A stretch of 6,811 nt of DNA from Nitrospinota bacterium (GTDB taxonomy: Bacteria > Tectomicrobia > Entotheonellia > J063), in assembly GCA_003696125.1 (NCBI GenBank), contig RFHZ01000709.1:1-6811 (forward strand), in the 5' to 3' direction. The notes beneath the pieces were generated by a model. It did not search any database and was not told the DNA's origin. It was given only the letters and a program-made list of their open reading frames with translations. The position numbers and the translations under genes are program-made. Below are positions 1 through 6,438 of this stretch, in pieces; within the stretch, counting starts at the first letter, position 1; each line of letters begins with the position of its first letter.

Positions 1-105
1 CAGAACCGGCAGTAAACAGATGCTTCAACGACATGTAGTCGAGGAATATCTTTAGGTTACAGCGATTACACAGTGGATAACCCTAGTCCCACCTTTCTCT
101 CCTGC
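1..105. other. 105 bases after the kinase-like/RDD gene
   Basis: I see no gene, no hairpin followed by a T run, and no recognisable promoter on either strand. Transcription of the kinase-like/RDD gene may continue past the left edge. Confidence 0.4.
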
Positions 106-1518
106 TCACGTTCCTCCGGTCCCTGGGAGGGGTTTCACCACGACCGTTCCGCTGAGGAGGTCGTGCAACGCCTGGTGTCGACGCGTGATGGCGGCCATAC
201 CATACGCGAGCACAGGCGGTAGCAGCACGGTCAGGACCTTGACCGGCCACGGCACCTCCCAGTCGAGAATGATCGGGAGCTTGATGAGCGGGAGAAACGG
301 TAAAAGCCTGTTCATGGTGCGAATCAGAGCCCATCCCCGGGAGATCCGCTTCCCCTGCCGGTCGGTGACCAGCAACCGCATAAAGACTTTCCCCAGTGTG
401 CCCTGGCGCGGGGATCCCTCGAGGAGGGTTGTGTACAGACCACCGATCAAAAACCACAGCCACACAACGGCCAGCACAATATCGACTTCCGTGGAGTAGT
501 AGACGAAGTGGTAGGGTTCCAGCCAGTTTTGGAGAGGTCCTAAGAAGGGGGAAAGAAATATAAAGAGTCCCCATTGTACCATCGTATCGATGGCAGCCGC
601 TACGATTCGCCGTCCCAGTCCTGCCCGTGTGTACATGGGGTTTGCCGCGTGCCACGCCTGGAGAAGGGTATTGAAGGCTGCCGGTTGTTGCCGATCCAGG
701 ATCTGCGTGGCTACCTCCAGGACGCGTTGGATCTCGTGGGACATCGAGTGGGCAGGCACCAGGAATCCATCGGGAGAGAGGCGCACGGCGCGGAGCGCAC
801 GCTCGATCGGTTCCCCCTTCTGCACCACCTTGCGAATCAGCCTGTTGAGCCGTGCACTTCCCCAGAAGAGAGTGGGATCGGCATACAACCTCCCGAGTTG
901 CATCGCCAGCCAGAGCTGGCAAAGCGTCACAAAGGGGAGGAGGGAGAAATTCCCCTTCTGTTTCGCACAGGCAAGGCTCAGGAAGAGCAGATGATACGCC
1001 TTTGTTCCCTGCAAGGTGTGATACGCCGTCCTGGCCGGCACACAACTCTCCAGATCCACGACAACAGGGACCCTGGTCACGCGATGGCGCTTGATATGGA
1101 GCCAGGAGATGTCGTGGTAGACATAGCCGAGGGTGTAGCATTGGAGGAAGACGGCATAGAGGGCAGCCAATAGCGACCAACTCTCCTGGCAGGAAAGAAC
1201 ACTCCGGGTATCAAAATCTTCCAGGGGCAGATACTCATAGACCAGGAGATAGCGATAGGCGGTATGCTGAAACACAAAGGGAGGATCCAGAGCCGTACAC
1301 AAGAGGGGTTGTGGGATATGGGCCGCCCAGATGGCCGTGTGGTCAAAGTCCTTATGTAGCTGCTCCACCAGACCCCAGCCGGGTGGGAGATGGGTCCACA
1401 GCTTAAAGAACCCCTGCCCGTCGCCCAGCCTTCCCACCCCAGAGATGGTTCCCTTCTGCCCAGAGGTCCACCAGATATTCGGCAACGCGTCTTTACACTC
1501 CTGGAGACGTACGGTCAT
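106..1518 (-). CDS. Kinase-like (possibly pseudokinase) domain fused to a C-terminal RDD membrane domain
   Basis: This 470-residue protein has two parts. Residues about 25-290 resemble a protein-kinase fold: a glycine-containing hairpin (G27, G29, G32) followed by FFKLW with K39 as the candidate ATP-binding lysine, E52 as a possible helix-C glutamate, a hinge-like LLVYEYLP (91-98), a catalytic-loop-like YHDISWLHI (134-142), a DFG-like VVDLES (153-158) and GTKAY (171-175), similar to the end of an activation segment. D136 and D155 are kept, but position D+5, normally Asn, is His141, and DFG reads DLE. Activity is therefore uncertain. Residues about 296-462 are an RDD domain: GRRIVAAAID (R303/R304, D311), a GTLGK motif (373-377) and a terminal RRHQALHDLLSGTVVV with D453, with hydrophobic membrane segments near 312-328, 346-366, 403-418 and 425-444. 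AAGGG lies 7 bases before the ATG. A single gene with its own apparent promoter. The RDD call is firm; the kinase call is inference from motif order. Confidence 0.8.
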   Translation of the reverse strand: MTVRLQECKDALPNIWWTSGQKGTISGVGRLGDGQGFFKLWTHLPPGWGLVEQLHKDFDHTAIWAAHIPQPLLCTALDPPFVFQHTAYRYLLVYEYLPLEDFDTRSVLSCQESWSLLAALYAVFLQCYTLGYVYHDISWLHIKRHRVTRVPVVVDLESCVPARTAYHTLQGTKAYHLLFLSLACAKQKGNFSLLPFVTLCQLWLAMQLGRLYADPTLFWGSARLNRLIRKVVQKGEPIERALRAVRLSPDGFLVPAHSMSHEIQRVLEVATQILDRQQPAAFNTLLQAWHAANPMYTRAGLGRRIVAAAIDTMVQWGLFIFLSPFLGPLQNWLEPYHFVYYSTEVDIVLAVVWLWFLIGGLYTTLLEGSPRQGTLGKVFMRLLVTDRQGKRISRGWALIRTMNRLLPFLPLIKLPIILDWEVPWPVKVLTVLLPPVLAYGMAAITRRHQALHDLLSGTVVVKPLPGTGGT

Positions 1519-1525
1519 GGCTTTT

Positions 1526-1530
1526 CCCTT
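1526..1530 (-). promoter_or_regulatory. Shine-Dalgarno of the kinase-like/RDD gene
   Basis: Read on the minus strand this is AAGGG inside an A-rich run, 7 bases before the ATG at 1518-1516. It supports that start and places the kinase-like N-terminus inside the protein. Confidence 0.6.
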
Positions 1531-1564
1531 TTACACAGAGGTTCCGTGGAAGCGGTGATGTTGC

Positions 1565-1592
1565 GAATACCAGAAGGTGTGTCTCGGTATTC
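1565..1592. promoter_or_regulatory. Inverted repeat overlapping the -10: possible operator
   Basis: GAATACC (1565-1571) and GGTATTC (1586-1592) are perfect 7-base inverted arms separated by 14 bases. The upstream arm, in the direction of transcription, includes four bases of the proposed -10, and the predicted transcription start falls between the arms, where a repressor would block initiation. It could also fold as a 5' leader hairpin. No regulator gene for it is visible in the window. Confidence 0.35.
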
Positions 1593-1617
1593 TAACCCGT
1601 GTCCTTTGCGTACGCAA
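1589..1617 (-). promoter_or_regulatory. Candidate sigma70-type promoter for the kinase-like/RDD gene
   Basis: On the minus strand TTGCGT (1617-1612, 3 of 6 matches to the -35 consensus) is separated by exactly 17 bases from TAGAAT (1594-1589, 5 of 6 matches to the -10). Transcription would start near 1582, giving a leader of about 64 bases before the ATG. The -35 is weak. It forms half of a perfect 12-base palindrome, TTGCGTACGCAA (1606-1617), which may be a regulator site or chance. Confidence 0.45.
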
Positions 1618-1758
1618 GTCGTTTACTGGCTGACCCTGGCAGGCACACAGGGGAGCTGGTCGGCTGGAGGCACACGGAGTCGAGGGAAGCGTCACGAAAG
1701 CAGGCTAAAGGGTGTGAAGAACGGTGAGGCAAAAAATCGCTAAGGGACAAGTGCAGTT

Positions 1759-1797
1759 GCGTCCACTACCGGCAGGATGCATCCCGGTAATGGACGC
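1759..1797 (-). terminator. 14-bp stem-loop after the ABC operon (possible terminator or 3' end structure)
   Basis: Arms 1759-1772 and 1784-1797 pair over 14 bases around an 11-base loop. The single non-complementary position is a G-U wobble in the minus-strand RNA but a C-A mismatch in plus-strand RNA, so the structure fits a minus-strand transcript. It begins 39 bases after the permease stop codon. No U tract follows directly; the first run of six U lies about 19 bases beyond the stem (1740-1731). It is therefore not a textbook intrinsic terminator and may instead protect the mRNA 3' end. Confidence 0.45.
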
Positions 1798-1836
1798 CCC
1801 ATGATCACGCCAAGACCCATAAACGATGCCATAACG

Positions 1837-2787
1837 TTAAATCGACCGGATCTCCTGCCGCATAAACACGGTATAAGAGATGGCAAAACAGATAACCGTA
1901 ATGGCAACCAGGGTAATGAGGTACGGTAACACGATGAGCACACTCTGACTCAAGGGGAGCGGACCAGAAAAACGAGCCAGGGATATCTGTTCCATCATCC
2001 CAACCTGGATAAAGGGACGGGTCGTCCGGCGCATCGGATCAATGATGGCAATGGTCCCGTTGTTGTAAAGCTCCATGGGTGAGATCAGGGAAAGAGTCCG
2101 CTCGAGCTTGGCCTGCTGCAGGACGGCTACAGGACCAGGCGCTTCAGGTGTCAAGGCATTCGCGAGCACGCTGGCACCCAGCGGGATGAAGAAGGAGAAG
2201 AAGAGCCAGACCGCCAATGCAGCCAGGGCAGAGGTGGCCACACTGCGGAACAGGATGGAAAAGAGGATCGCCACCCCCAGCCAGAAGGCGATGTAGATGA
2301 TGCTGATCACCAGGTAGACGAAGATTCGCCCCAGTTCGTCTAACCCGGGAGTGACCCCCACCATGATGAGTCCCAATCCTGTAATCAAGAGCACGATAGA
2401 GACCATCATGATGGCAATCACGATCACACCGGCGAGAAACTTCCCGTTGACCACCGTATCCCGGTAGATCGGCTGGGATAAGAGTTTACTCAGTGTACCC
2501 TCATTCCGCTCCCGGTTGATCATGTCAAAGCCAAGAATCAACCCGATCAGCGGACCAAAGAGGGCCACGAACTGGGTCAGAGAAAAGTGAACCCCGGGGG
2601 AGGTAAACAGGAGCAGAAAAACGTGGCGCGGTTTGGCCACCCCTTCTAGCTCCTTGGAGATCGTCATGCCGACCATATAGACCGTGATCAGGCTGACCAT
2701 AGCGATCAGGGCAAACAGGAAGAGGAAGCGATCACTGCTGAAATGGTCGGCGAGCTCTTTCCTGATAATGACTTTGAGCTCACGCAT
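1837..2787 (-). CDS. ABC-2 type transporter permease (NosY-like, six helices)
   Basis: This 316-residue integral membrane protein is the channel-forming subunit of an ABC exporter powered by the ATPase encoded just upstream. It starts with a short amphipathic cytoplasmic segment (1-20), then has hydrophobic segments near 21-43, 69-88, 115-145, 152-180, 184-206 and 281-306. Between helices 2 and 3 it carries the family hallmark FDMINRERNEGTLS followed by LLSQPIYRD (87-110), a cytoplasmic stretch typical of NosY/ABC-2 permeases. A large non-membrane stretch (about 207-278) sits between helices 5 and 6, probably extracytoplasmic, and could contact the NEW3 protein. The start has a strong AGGAGG 7 bases upstream, lying inside the ATPase gene, and only 2 bases separate the two genes. 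Family assignment is firm; the substrate is unknown. A NosY-like fold alone does not imply a copper or nitrous oxide role. Confidence 0.92.
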   Translation of the reverse strand: MRELKVIIRKELADHFSSDRFLFLFALIAMVSLITVYMVGMTISKELEGVAKPRHVFLLLFTSPGVHFSLTQFVALFGPLIGLILGFDMINRERNEGTLSKLLSQPIYRDTVVNGKFLAGVIVIAIMMVSIVLLITGLGLIMVGVTPGLDELGRIFVYLVISIIYIAFWLGVAILFSILFRSVATSALAALAVWLFFSFFIPLGASVLANALTPEAPGPVAVLQQAKLERTLSLISPMELYNNGTIAIIDPMRRTTRPFIQVGMMEQISLARFSGPLPLSQSVLIVLPYLITLVAITVICFAISYTVFMRQEIRSI

Positions 2788-2789
2788 GG

Positions 2790-3542
2790 TTAGGCCTCCT
2801 GGAAATACTTCATGTAGATCTCCTCTAACGTATGCTGCTCTCCATCCACTCCAAATTTCTCTGCCGCCAACTGCTCCATGGGGCCCTGCGCCACCATGCG
2901 ACCGTTGATCATGATCCCGATGCGGTGGCAGATGCGCTGTACCTGGTAGAGGAGGTGAGAAGAGAGGAGAATGGTCATGTGCTTTTCCTGGCAGAGCTGC
3001 TGGATGAGCTCCAGCATGCGATTGGTTGCATCCGGATCCAGGCCAATGGTCGGCTCATCCAGAAAGGCGATCTTGGGCTCCTTGACCAGAATTTCAGCGA
3101 TCCCCAACCGCTGGCGCATTCCCCGGGAATAGGCCTGGATCTTCTTTTCGGCCTCCTCCAGCAGTCCCACAGTCTTCAGCGCCCGCTCGATGCGCTCCTC
3201 GGCCTGATCAGCAGGTATCGCATTGAGCTCGGCGATGAACCGGAGCATCTGCCTGGCATTCAAATCCCGGTAAAAACCCATGTGCTCCTGCAGGTACCCG
3301 ACCACACGTTTCACCTTTACCGGCTCTCTGGTCGGGTCGATGCCGGCCACCCTGGCCCGACCACTGGTAGGTTCGGTAAGGCCAAGGAGCATGAGCAGGG
3401 TGGTGGTTTTCCCCGCCCCATTTGGACCCAGGAATCCAAAGATCTCCCCCTCCTTTACCTGGAAGGAGAGATGATCTACGGCCACCTGGCCGTTATAGAT
3501 TTTGGTCAACTCTTCTGTCTCAATGATCGCTTTGGTCTCCAT
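2790..3542 (-). CDS. ABC transporter ATP-binding protein
   Basis: This 250-residue cytoplasmic ATPase drives the ABC-2 permease encoded next. All nucleotide-binding motifs are present and in order: Walker A GPNGAGKTT (39-47, K45), Q-loop glutamine Q85 in GYLQEHMGFY, signature YSRGMRQR (138-145; the variant YSRGM is common in exporter ATPases of the CcmA/NatA type), Walker B IAFLDE (158-163) with catalytic E163, D-loop GLDP (167-170) and switch histidine H196 in LLSSH. The protein should be competent for ATP hydrolysis. The C-terminus ends in TLEEIYMKYFQ, the usual tail of this subfamily. Its ATG lies 1 base after the stop of the NEW3 gene, with an AGGAAGG purine stretch inside that gene as ribosome site. 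The substrate cannot be inferred from the ATPase. Confidence 0.96.
   Translation of the reverse strand: METKAIIETEELTKIYNGQVAVDHLSFQVKEGEIFGFLGPNGAGKTTTLLMLLGLTEPTSGRARVAGIDPTREPVKVKRVVGYLQEHMGFYRDLNARQMLRFIAELNAIPADQAEERIERALKTVGLLEEAEKKIQAYSRGMRQRLGIAEILVKEPKIAFLDEPTIGLDPDATNRMLELIQQLCQEKHMTILLSSHLLYQVQRICHRIGIMINGRMVAQGPMEQLAAEKFGVDGEQHTLEEIYMKYFQEA
2795..2800 (-). promoter_or_regulatory. Strong Shine-Dalgarno (AGGAGG) of the permease, inside the ATPase gene
   Basis: Read on the minus strand, AGGAGG sits 7 bases before the permease ATG (2787-2785) and within the last codons of the ATPase gene. It fixes the permease start and points to coupled or at least co-transcribed translation. Confidence 0.85.
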
Positions 3543-3543
3543 C

Positions 3544-4770
3544 TTAGCGCCTTCCTAGCTTGCGGAATAATCCGGTTAATCCGCCGGTAACCCCGACGAT
3601 GATGGCTACGCCGATCCAACCCCAGGCGGCAGAAGCCTTGACCGTGGTGCGGAACTCCAGGGTCTTGGATGACTTTTCTCCCTGGACCTCAACACTCACG
3701 GAATAGTCGCCGATCAGGGCATCTTCATCCGGGGTGATGGTTACCTCAACCTGCTTGAGTTCACCAGGTTTTAAGGCTTCGATCTTCTCCGGTTTGAACT
3801 CAACCTTCCAGTTCTCCGGCTTGAAAGAGAGGAATTTGATGTTGTGATTGACCGCCGATCCCGTATTCTTCACATAGACAGAGATATTGGCCGGTTTGCC
3901 CGGCTTGGTCTGCAGCGAGAGCAGCCCATTAGGCGTGCCTGCTTCCAACTTGTAGGTACCGGTCAGAATAACCGTGAGATCGATCTCTGCCTCGGCATCC
4001 TCTGTGCTGGCCCGCATCTTGATCGGATACTCCCCGGCTTGAGCCAGAAAGGAGGGCTTGACTTCTACAGAGACCGTTTTGCTCTGATTGGCTTTGATCT
4101 GAAGACTGGAGATGTACTTGGATTCATAGGCTGGCTTGAAGTTGATGGTCCAATCCTTGGGTCCTTCGGCAAAGAGATCAACGACCGCATCCTTGTCCAG
4201 ATCGCTGTCCACCTCTACAGAGAACTCAAAGGTACCGTCTGTGGGACCACGCAGGACCGGGTAGGTGGTACTCAGGGTGAGGCCTTTGGATTTCTTGGTC
4301 TCCTCTTTCTCCTTCTCTGTGACTTTCACTTTGATGGTCTCGGCCATCTTGAACTCTCCATCCCGGGTTTGCGCGGCAATGCGGAACTCATAGTCCCCAG
4401 GCTGGATCTTTTCTTCATCAACCGGCTTGGCTTCAAAGGTGATGCTCTTGTTGCTCCCGGAAGGGACATGGACCCCGGTTACGGTAAACCGGTACGTCTT
4501 GATCTTGGCCTCCCATTCCTTCGGCTTTTCGGCGATCCACACGTCAACGGTCTCATCTGACCGCCCCTTATTATGAAAGATGATATCCATGCTCACATCT
4601 TTGCCGGCCGGGATTTCGATCCCCGGATACTCCACAGCCATGGTAATGAGCCGTTCCGGTTTCTGCTCCTCTTCTGCTGCCTGGATCCCACCAGACCACA
4701 GCAGGAGGAGGAACACGACTAGCAGGGCACATGGAAAAAGGGAACGAAGAAACGGTTTTTTCCCAAGCAT
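3544..4770 (-). CDS. Secreted, membrane-anchored protein with three NEW3-like repeats; ABC transporter partner
   Basis: This 408-residue protein has a signal peptide (KK near the start, hydrophobic core 11-25, likely cleavage after A31 or A32) and one C-terminal helix (about 383-401) followed by a basic tail, so it should face outward and be anchored. Between them are three beta-sandwich units of NEW3 type (NPCBM-associated, alpha-galactosidase family), about 42-151, 164-270 and 273-378. Each has a P-x-x-W motif (PKEW 83-86, PKDW 204-207, PENW 318-321) and a later G-[DE]-Y motif (GDY 125-127, GEY 246-248, GDY 354-356). A lysine/glutamate-rich linker (152-163) separates units 1 and 2. No catalytic motif is visible. 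It is first in a tight operon with an ABC ATPase and permease, so it probably acts as their extracytoplasmic binding or scaffold subunit; that role is inference. A strong ribosome site fixes the start. Confidence 0.88.
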   Translation of the reverse strand: MLGKKPFLRSLFPCALLVVFLLLLWSGGIQAAEEEQKPERLITMAVEYPGIEIPAGKDVSMDIIFHNKGRSDETVDVWIAEKPKEWEAKIKTYRFTVTGVHVPSGSNKSITFEAKPVDEEKIQPGDYEFRIAAQTRDGEFKMAETIKVKVTEKEKEETKKSKGLTLSTTYPVLRGPTDGTFEFSVEVDSDLDKDAVVDLFAEGPKDWTINFKPAYESKYISSLQIKANQSKTVSVEVKPSFLAQAGEYPIKMRASTEDAEAEIDLTVILTGTYKLEAGTPNGLLSLQTKPGKPANISVYVKNTGSAVNHNIKFLSFKPENWKVEFKPEKIEALKPGELKQVEVTITPDEDALIGDYSVSVEVQGEKSSKTLEFRTTVKASAAWGWIGVAIIVGVTGGLTGLFRKLGRR

Positions 4771-4777
4771 GACACAG

Positions 4778-4783
4778 CCTCCT
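4778..4783 (-). promoter_or_regulatory. Strong Shine-Dalgarno (AGGAGG) of the NEW3-protein gene
   Basis: AGGAGG on the minus strand lies 7 bases before the ATG at 4770-4768. It selects this start, which gives a well-formed signal peptide. Confidence 0.85.
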
Positions 4784-4877
4784 ATTCACGTCACCTGTAA
4801 ACCATTTTAGGGAGATAAGGAGGAGAATGACCCTCTCTACCTGAGCGATAGCAAAGGACATACCAGAGGCTGTTATC

Positions 4878-4922
4878 CCCTGAAATATCCCCCCTTCTCA
4901 GGGATGCTCCTCTCCTGAAAAA
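4878..4922 (-). promoter_or_regulatory. Two overlapping, mutually exclusive stem-loops upstream of the ABC operon
   Basis: In minus-strand RNA the segment CCCUGAGA (4903-4896) can pair two ways. Upstream pairing: UUUUUCAGG (4922-4914) with CCUGAGAAG (4902-4894), 9 pairs with two G-U wobbles and an 11-base loop. Downstream pairing: CCCUGAGA (4903-4896) with UUUCAGGG (4885-4878), 8 pairs with one G-U and a 10-base loop. The two cannot form together. The element lies about 110 to 150 bases before the NEW3 start codon. No ligand-binding fold or leader peptide is recognised, so a switch function is only a hypothesis, and transcription through this point is not shown. Confidence 0.3.
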
Positions 4923-5068
4923 CCCGAAGGATTGCCCATTTGGCACAGGGGTTGACAGAAAAAAAGAGGGAGAAAATCTCGAAACAGTTATCAATAGTGG
5001 CCATAAGATGAAGAAGGGTGCACATGTCCAAATGGCAGACGAGAAAAAGAGACCTCTCCAGACAGGGC

Positions 5069-6352
5069 CTAAAGGTTTGCCAGGCGTCGTGCCATCTGTT
5101 GCCCCTCCTTTATATCTACCCTGGAGAGGAAGAACGCTCCTCCCAGGAACAGGATCAGGATGGAGAAGACCGCATAGCGGGGATTTCCGGTCAGCACACC
5201 GACCCCTCCCATGAGGGTAGGACCGATGACCGCGGCGAATTTCCCTAGCATGTTGTAGAACCCGAAGAACTCTGTGGCCTTGTTCTCCGGGATAAGACGG
5301 GTGTATAGGGAGCGACTCAGCGCCTGTACCCCTCCCTGCACCAGCCCGATGGCGATGGCCAGGGCATAGAACTCCCACTCCTGTCGCAGGAAGAATCCCC
5401 AGAGGGTGACTCCGACGTAAACACCCAGCCCCAGGAAGATTCCCCTCTTGGCTCCTATCTTCTCCCCCAGCTTCCCGAAAGCGATGGCCGCCGGAAAACC
5501 GACAAATTGCGTTACCAGCAGGGCAACAATGAGGTCCTGGGCCTGCAGTCCAAGCGACATCCCGTAGTCGATGGCCATGCGAACAATGGTATCTACCCCG
5601 TCGATATAGAGCCAGTACCCGAGCAGGAAGAGGAACACCACCCGGAGTTGCCGCACATCCTGAAAGGTGGCCCGCAACTGAGTCCAGCCGGCCCTGACCG
5701 CACCCCAACCTGTCGATGGTTCCCCCAGGTTTGATTCTTTTACCCAGGAGAAGAGGGGCAGGGAAAAGAGACCCCACCAGAGGGCAACACTGAGAAAGGA
5801 GACTCGTACCGCCTCGCTCGCACTGGCCAGGCCAAAGAAGGAGGGATACAGGGTCATGACCACATTCCAGGCGAAGAGAATCCCCCCTCCCAGGTACCCC
5901 AGGGCAAAACCGAGGGCAGAGACCATATCCCGTCTGGACATGTCGGCAACAGTTACCAGCAGGGCATCGTAGAAGATGTTCCCTCCGGAGAAACCGACCG
6001 TGGCAAGGACATAGAGGATTATGGCCGTATCCCAGGCCCCCTGCCCCACACCGAATAGCCCACCGGTCATCACCATGCCGAGCAGGGCAAACCCCAGAAG
6101 GAACCGCTTCCTGGTGTGCCCTCTATCCGCGATGGCCCCCAACACAGGAGCAAGAAGGGCCACCACGATGCTGGCCAGGGAGTTAGCGACCCCTAACCGG
6201 AAGGTGCTGACCGTGACGTCGGCCCCGGCACTCCAGTACTGCTTGAAGAAGAGGGGAAAAAAGCCGGCCATGACCGTGGTGACAAAGGCCGAGTTGGCCC
6301 AGTCGTACAGCGCCCAGGCGATGACCTGCTTCTTATCGTACCCTGGGGTCAT
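5069..6352 (-). CDS. MFS transporter, UMF1 (Atg22-like) family
   Basis: This 427-residue inner-membrane protein has about 12 hydrophobic helices (near 11-36, 53-75, 83-103, 109-133, 142-168, 185-205, 236-254, 272-296, 303-323, 328-346, 368-388 and 393-412), the normal size and count for the family. It opens with WALYDWANSAF (13-23), diagnostic for UMF1/Atg22-like proteins, and has ADRGHTRKR (75-83), a variant of MFS motif A, between helices 2 and 3. Late in the protein, IPENKATEFFGFYNMLGKF (354-372) is another strongly conserved UMF1 block. Relatives in fungi export amino acids from the vacuole; the bacterial substrates are mostly unknown. The ATG is the only workable start because an in-frame TAA lies two codons upstream. 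Its ribosome site is poor (AAAGGG very close to the ATG). It follows the aldolase gene by 86 bases and could share its transcript. Confidence 0.92.
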   Translation of the reverse strand: MTPGYDKKQVIAWALYDWANSAFVTTVMAGFFPLFFKQYWSAGADVTVSTFRLGVANSLASIVVALLAPVLGAIADRGHTRKRFLLGFALLGMVMTGGLFGVGQGAWDTAIILYVLATVGFSGGNIFYDALLVTVADMSRRDMVSALGFALGYLGGGILFAWNVVMTLYPSFFGLASASEAVRVSFLSVALWWGLFSLPLFSWVKESNLGEPSTGWGAVRAGWTQLRATFQDVRQLRVVFLFLLGYWLYIDGVDTIVRMAIDYGMSLGLQAQDLIVALLVTQFVGFPAAIAFGKLGEKIGAKRGIFLGLGVYVGVTLWGFFLRQEWEFYALAIAIGLVQGGVQALSRSLYTRLIPENKATEFFGFYNMLGKFAAVIGPTLMGGVGVLTGNPRYAVFSILILFLGGAFFLSRVDIKEGQQMARRLANL

Positions 6353-6438
6353 GTCCCTTTACCGAGTCTATGACAGACACTGTTGCCCTCTGAGACCTCA
6401 TACTGCTAGAAATTTACCTTCGCACACCCGGCCCATCC
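6353..6438. other. 86-base spacer between aldolase and MFS genes
   Basis: I see no terminator after the aldolase stop and no clear promoter for the MFS gene. A short GTCT/AGAC inverted repeat (6367-6379, five-base loop) is too small to weigh. Read-through from the aldolase gene is the simplest reading. Confidence 0.4.

Larger units (their letters stand above)
1519..1836. other. 318-base intergenic region between the permease and kinase-like/RDD genes
   Basis: I find no credible gene here. Plus-strand reading frames that cross it lie mostly antisense to the kinase-like/RDD gene and show no recognisable protein features. It holds the stem-loop after the ABC operon (1759-1797) at one end and, toward 1519, the candidate promoter, the palindrome and the inverted repeat listed separately. 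The stretch between about 1620 and 1755 shows nothing I can interpret. Confidence 0.6.
4771..5068. other. 298-base gap between the MFS gene and the ABC operon
   Basis: No gene is supported here. The minus strand is pyrimidine-rich and has T runs (seven at 4965-4959), but I see no strong hairpin directly before one, so the end of the MFS transcript is unclear. I find no convincing two-box promoter for the ABC operon. The best -10-like element is TAAAAT, about 36 bases before the NEW3 ATG, and it lacks a good -35. The candidate alternative stem-loops (4878-4922) are the main structure. Confidence 0.5.

Noticed and set aside
83-1180. A long minus-strand reading frame (365 codons) overlapping the kinase-like/RDD gene
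   Set aside because: Its translation is Pro/Arg/Gly-rich with no recognisable domain or membrane pattern, while the overlapping frame gives a clear RDD domain.
2832-3590. A 252-codon plus-strand frame antisense to the ABC ATPase
   Set aside because: It mirrors the codon structure of the ATPase, which has every nucleotide-binding motif. No start signal or domain supports it.
3844-4560. A 238-codon plus-strand frame antisense to the NEW3 protein
   Set aside because: No recognisable domain, and the opposite strand encodes a protein with signal peptide, three repeats and a membrane anchor in an operon.
4571-4861. Small minus-strand frame beginning MSFAIAQVERVILLLI, a possible leader peptide before the NEW3 gene
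   Set aside because: No ribosome site before its ATG, and the frame runs on out of frame through the NEW3 coding region rather than ending as a short leader would.
4923-4935. C(UUCG)G tetraloop followed by five U on the minus strand, a possible terminator
   Set aside because: Only two pairs close the loop before a U-U mismatch, too weak for an intrinsic terminator.
4952-4957. Perfect TTGACA on the plus strand in the gap after the MFS gene
   Set aside because: No TATAAT-like hexamer at 15-19 bases downstream and no plus-strand gene to drive.
4936-5035. CCATTTGG (4936-4943) and CCAAATGG (5028-5035), an 8-base inverted pair 84 bases apart
   Set aside because: Too short and too far apart to weigh; expected at some rate by chance in a gap of this size.
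4791-5777. A 328-codon minus-strand frame across the MFS gene and the following gap
   Set aside because: Out of frame with the well-supported UMF1 transporter; the translation is of low-information Gly/Arg/Pro type and has no family features.
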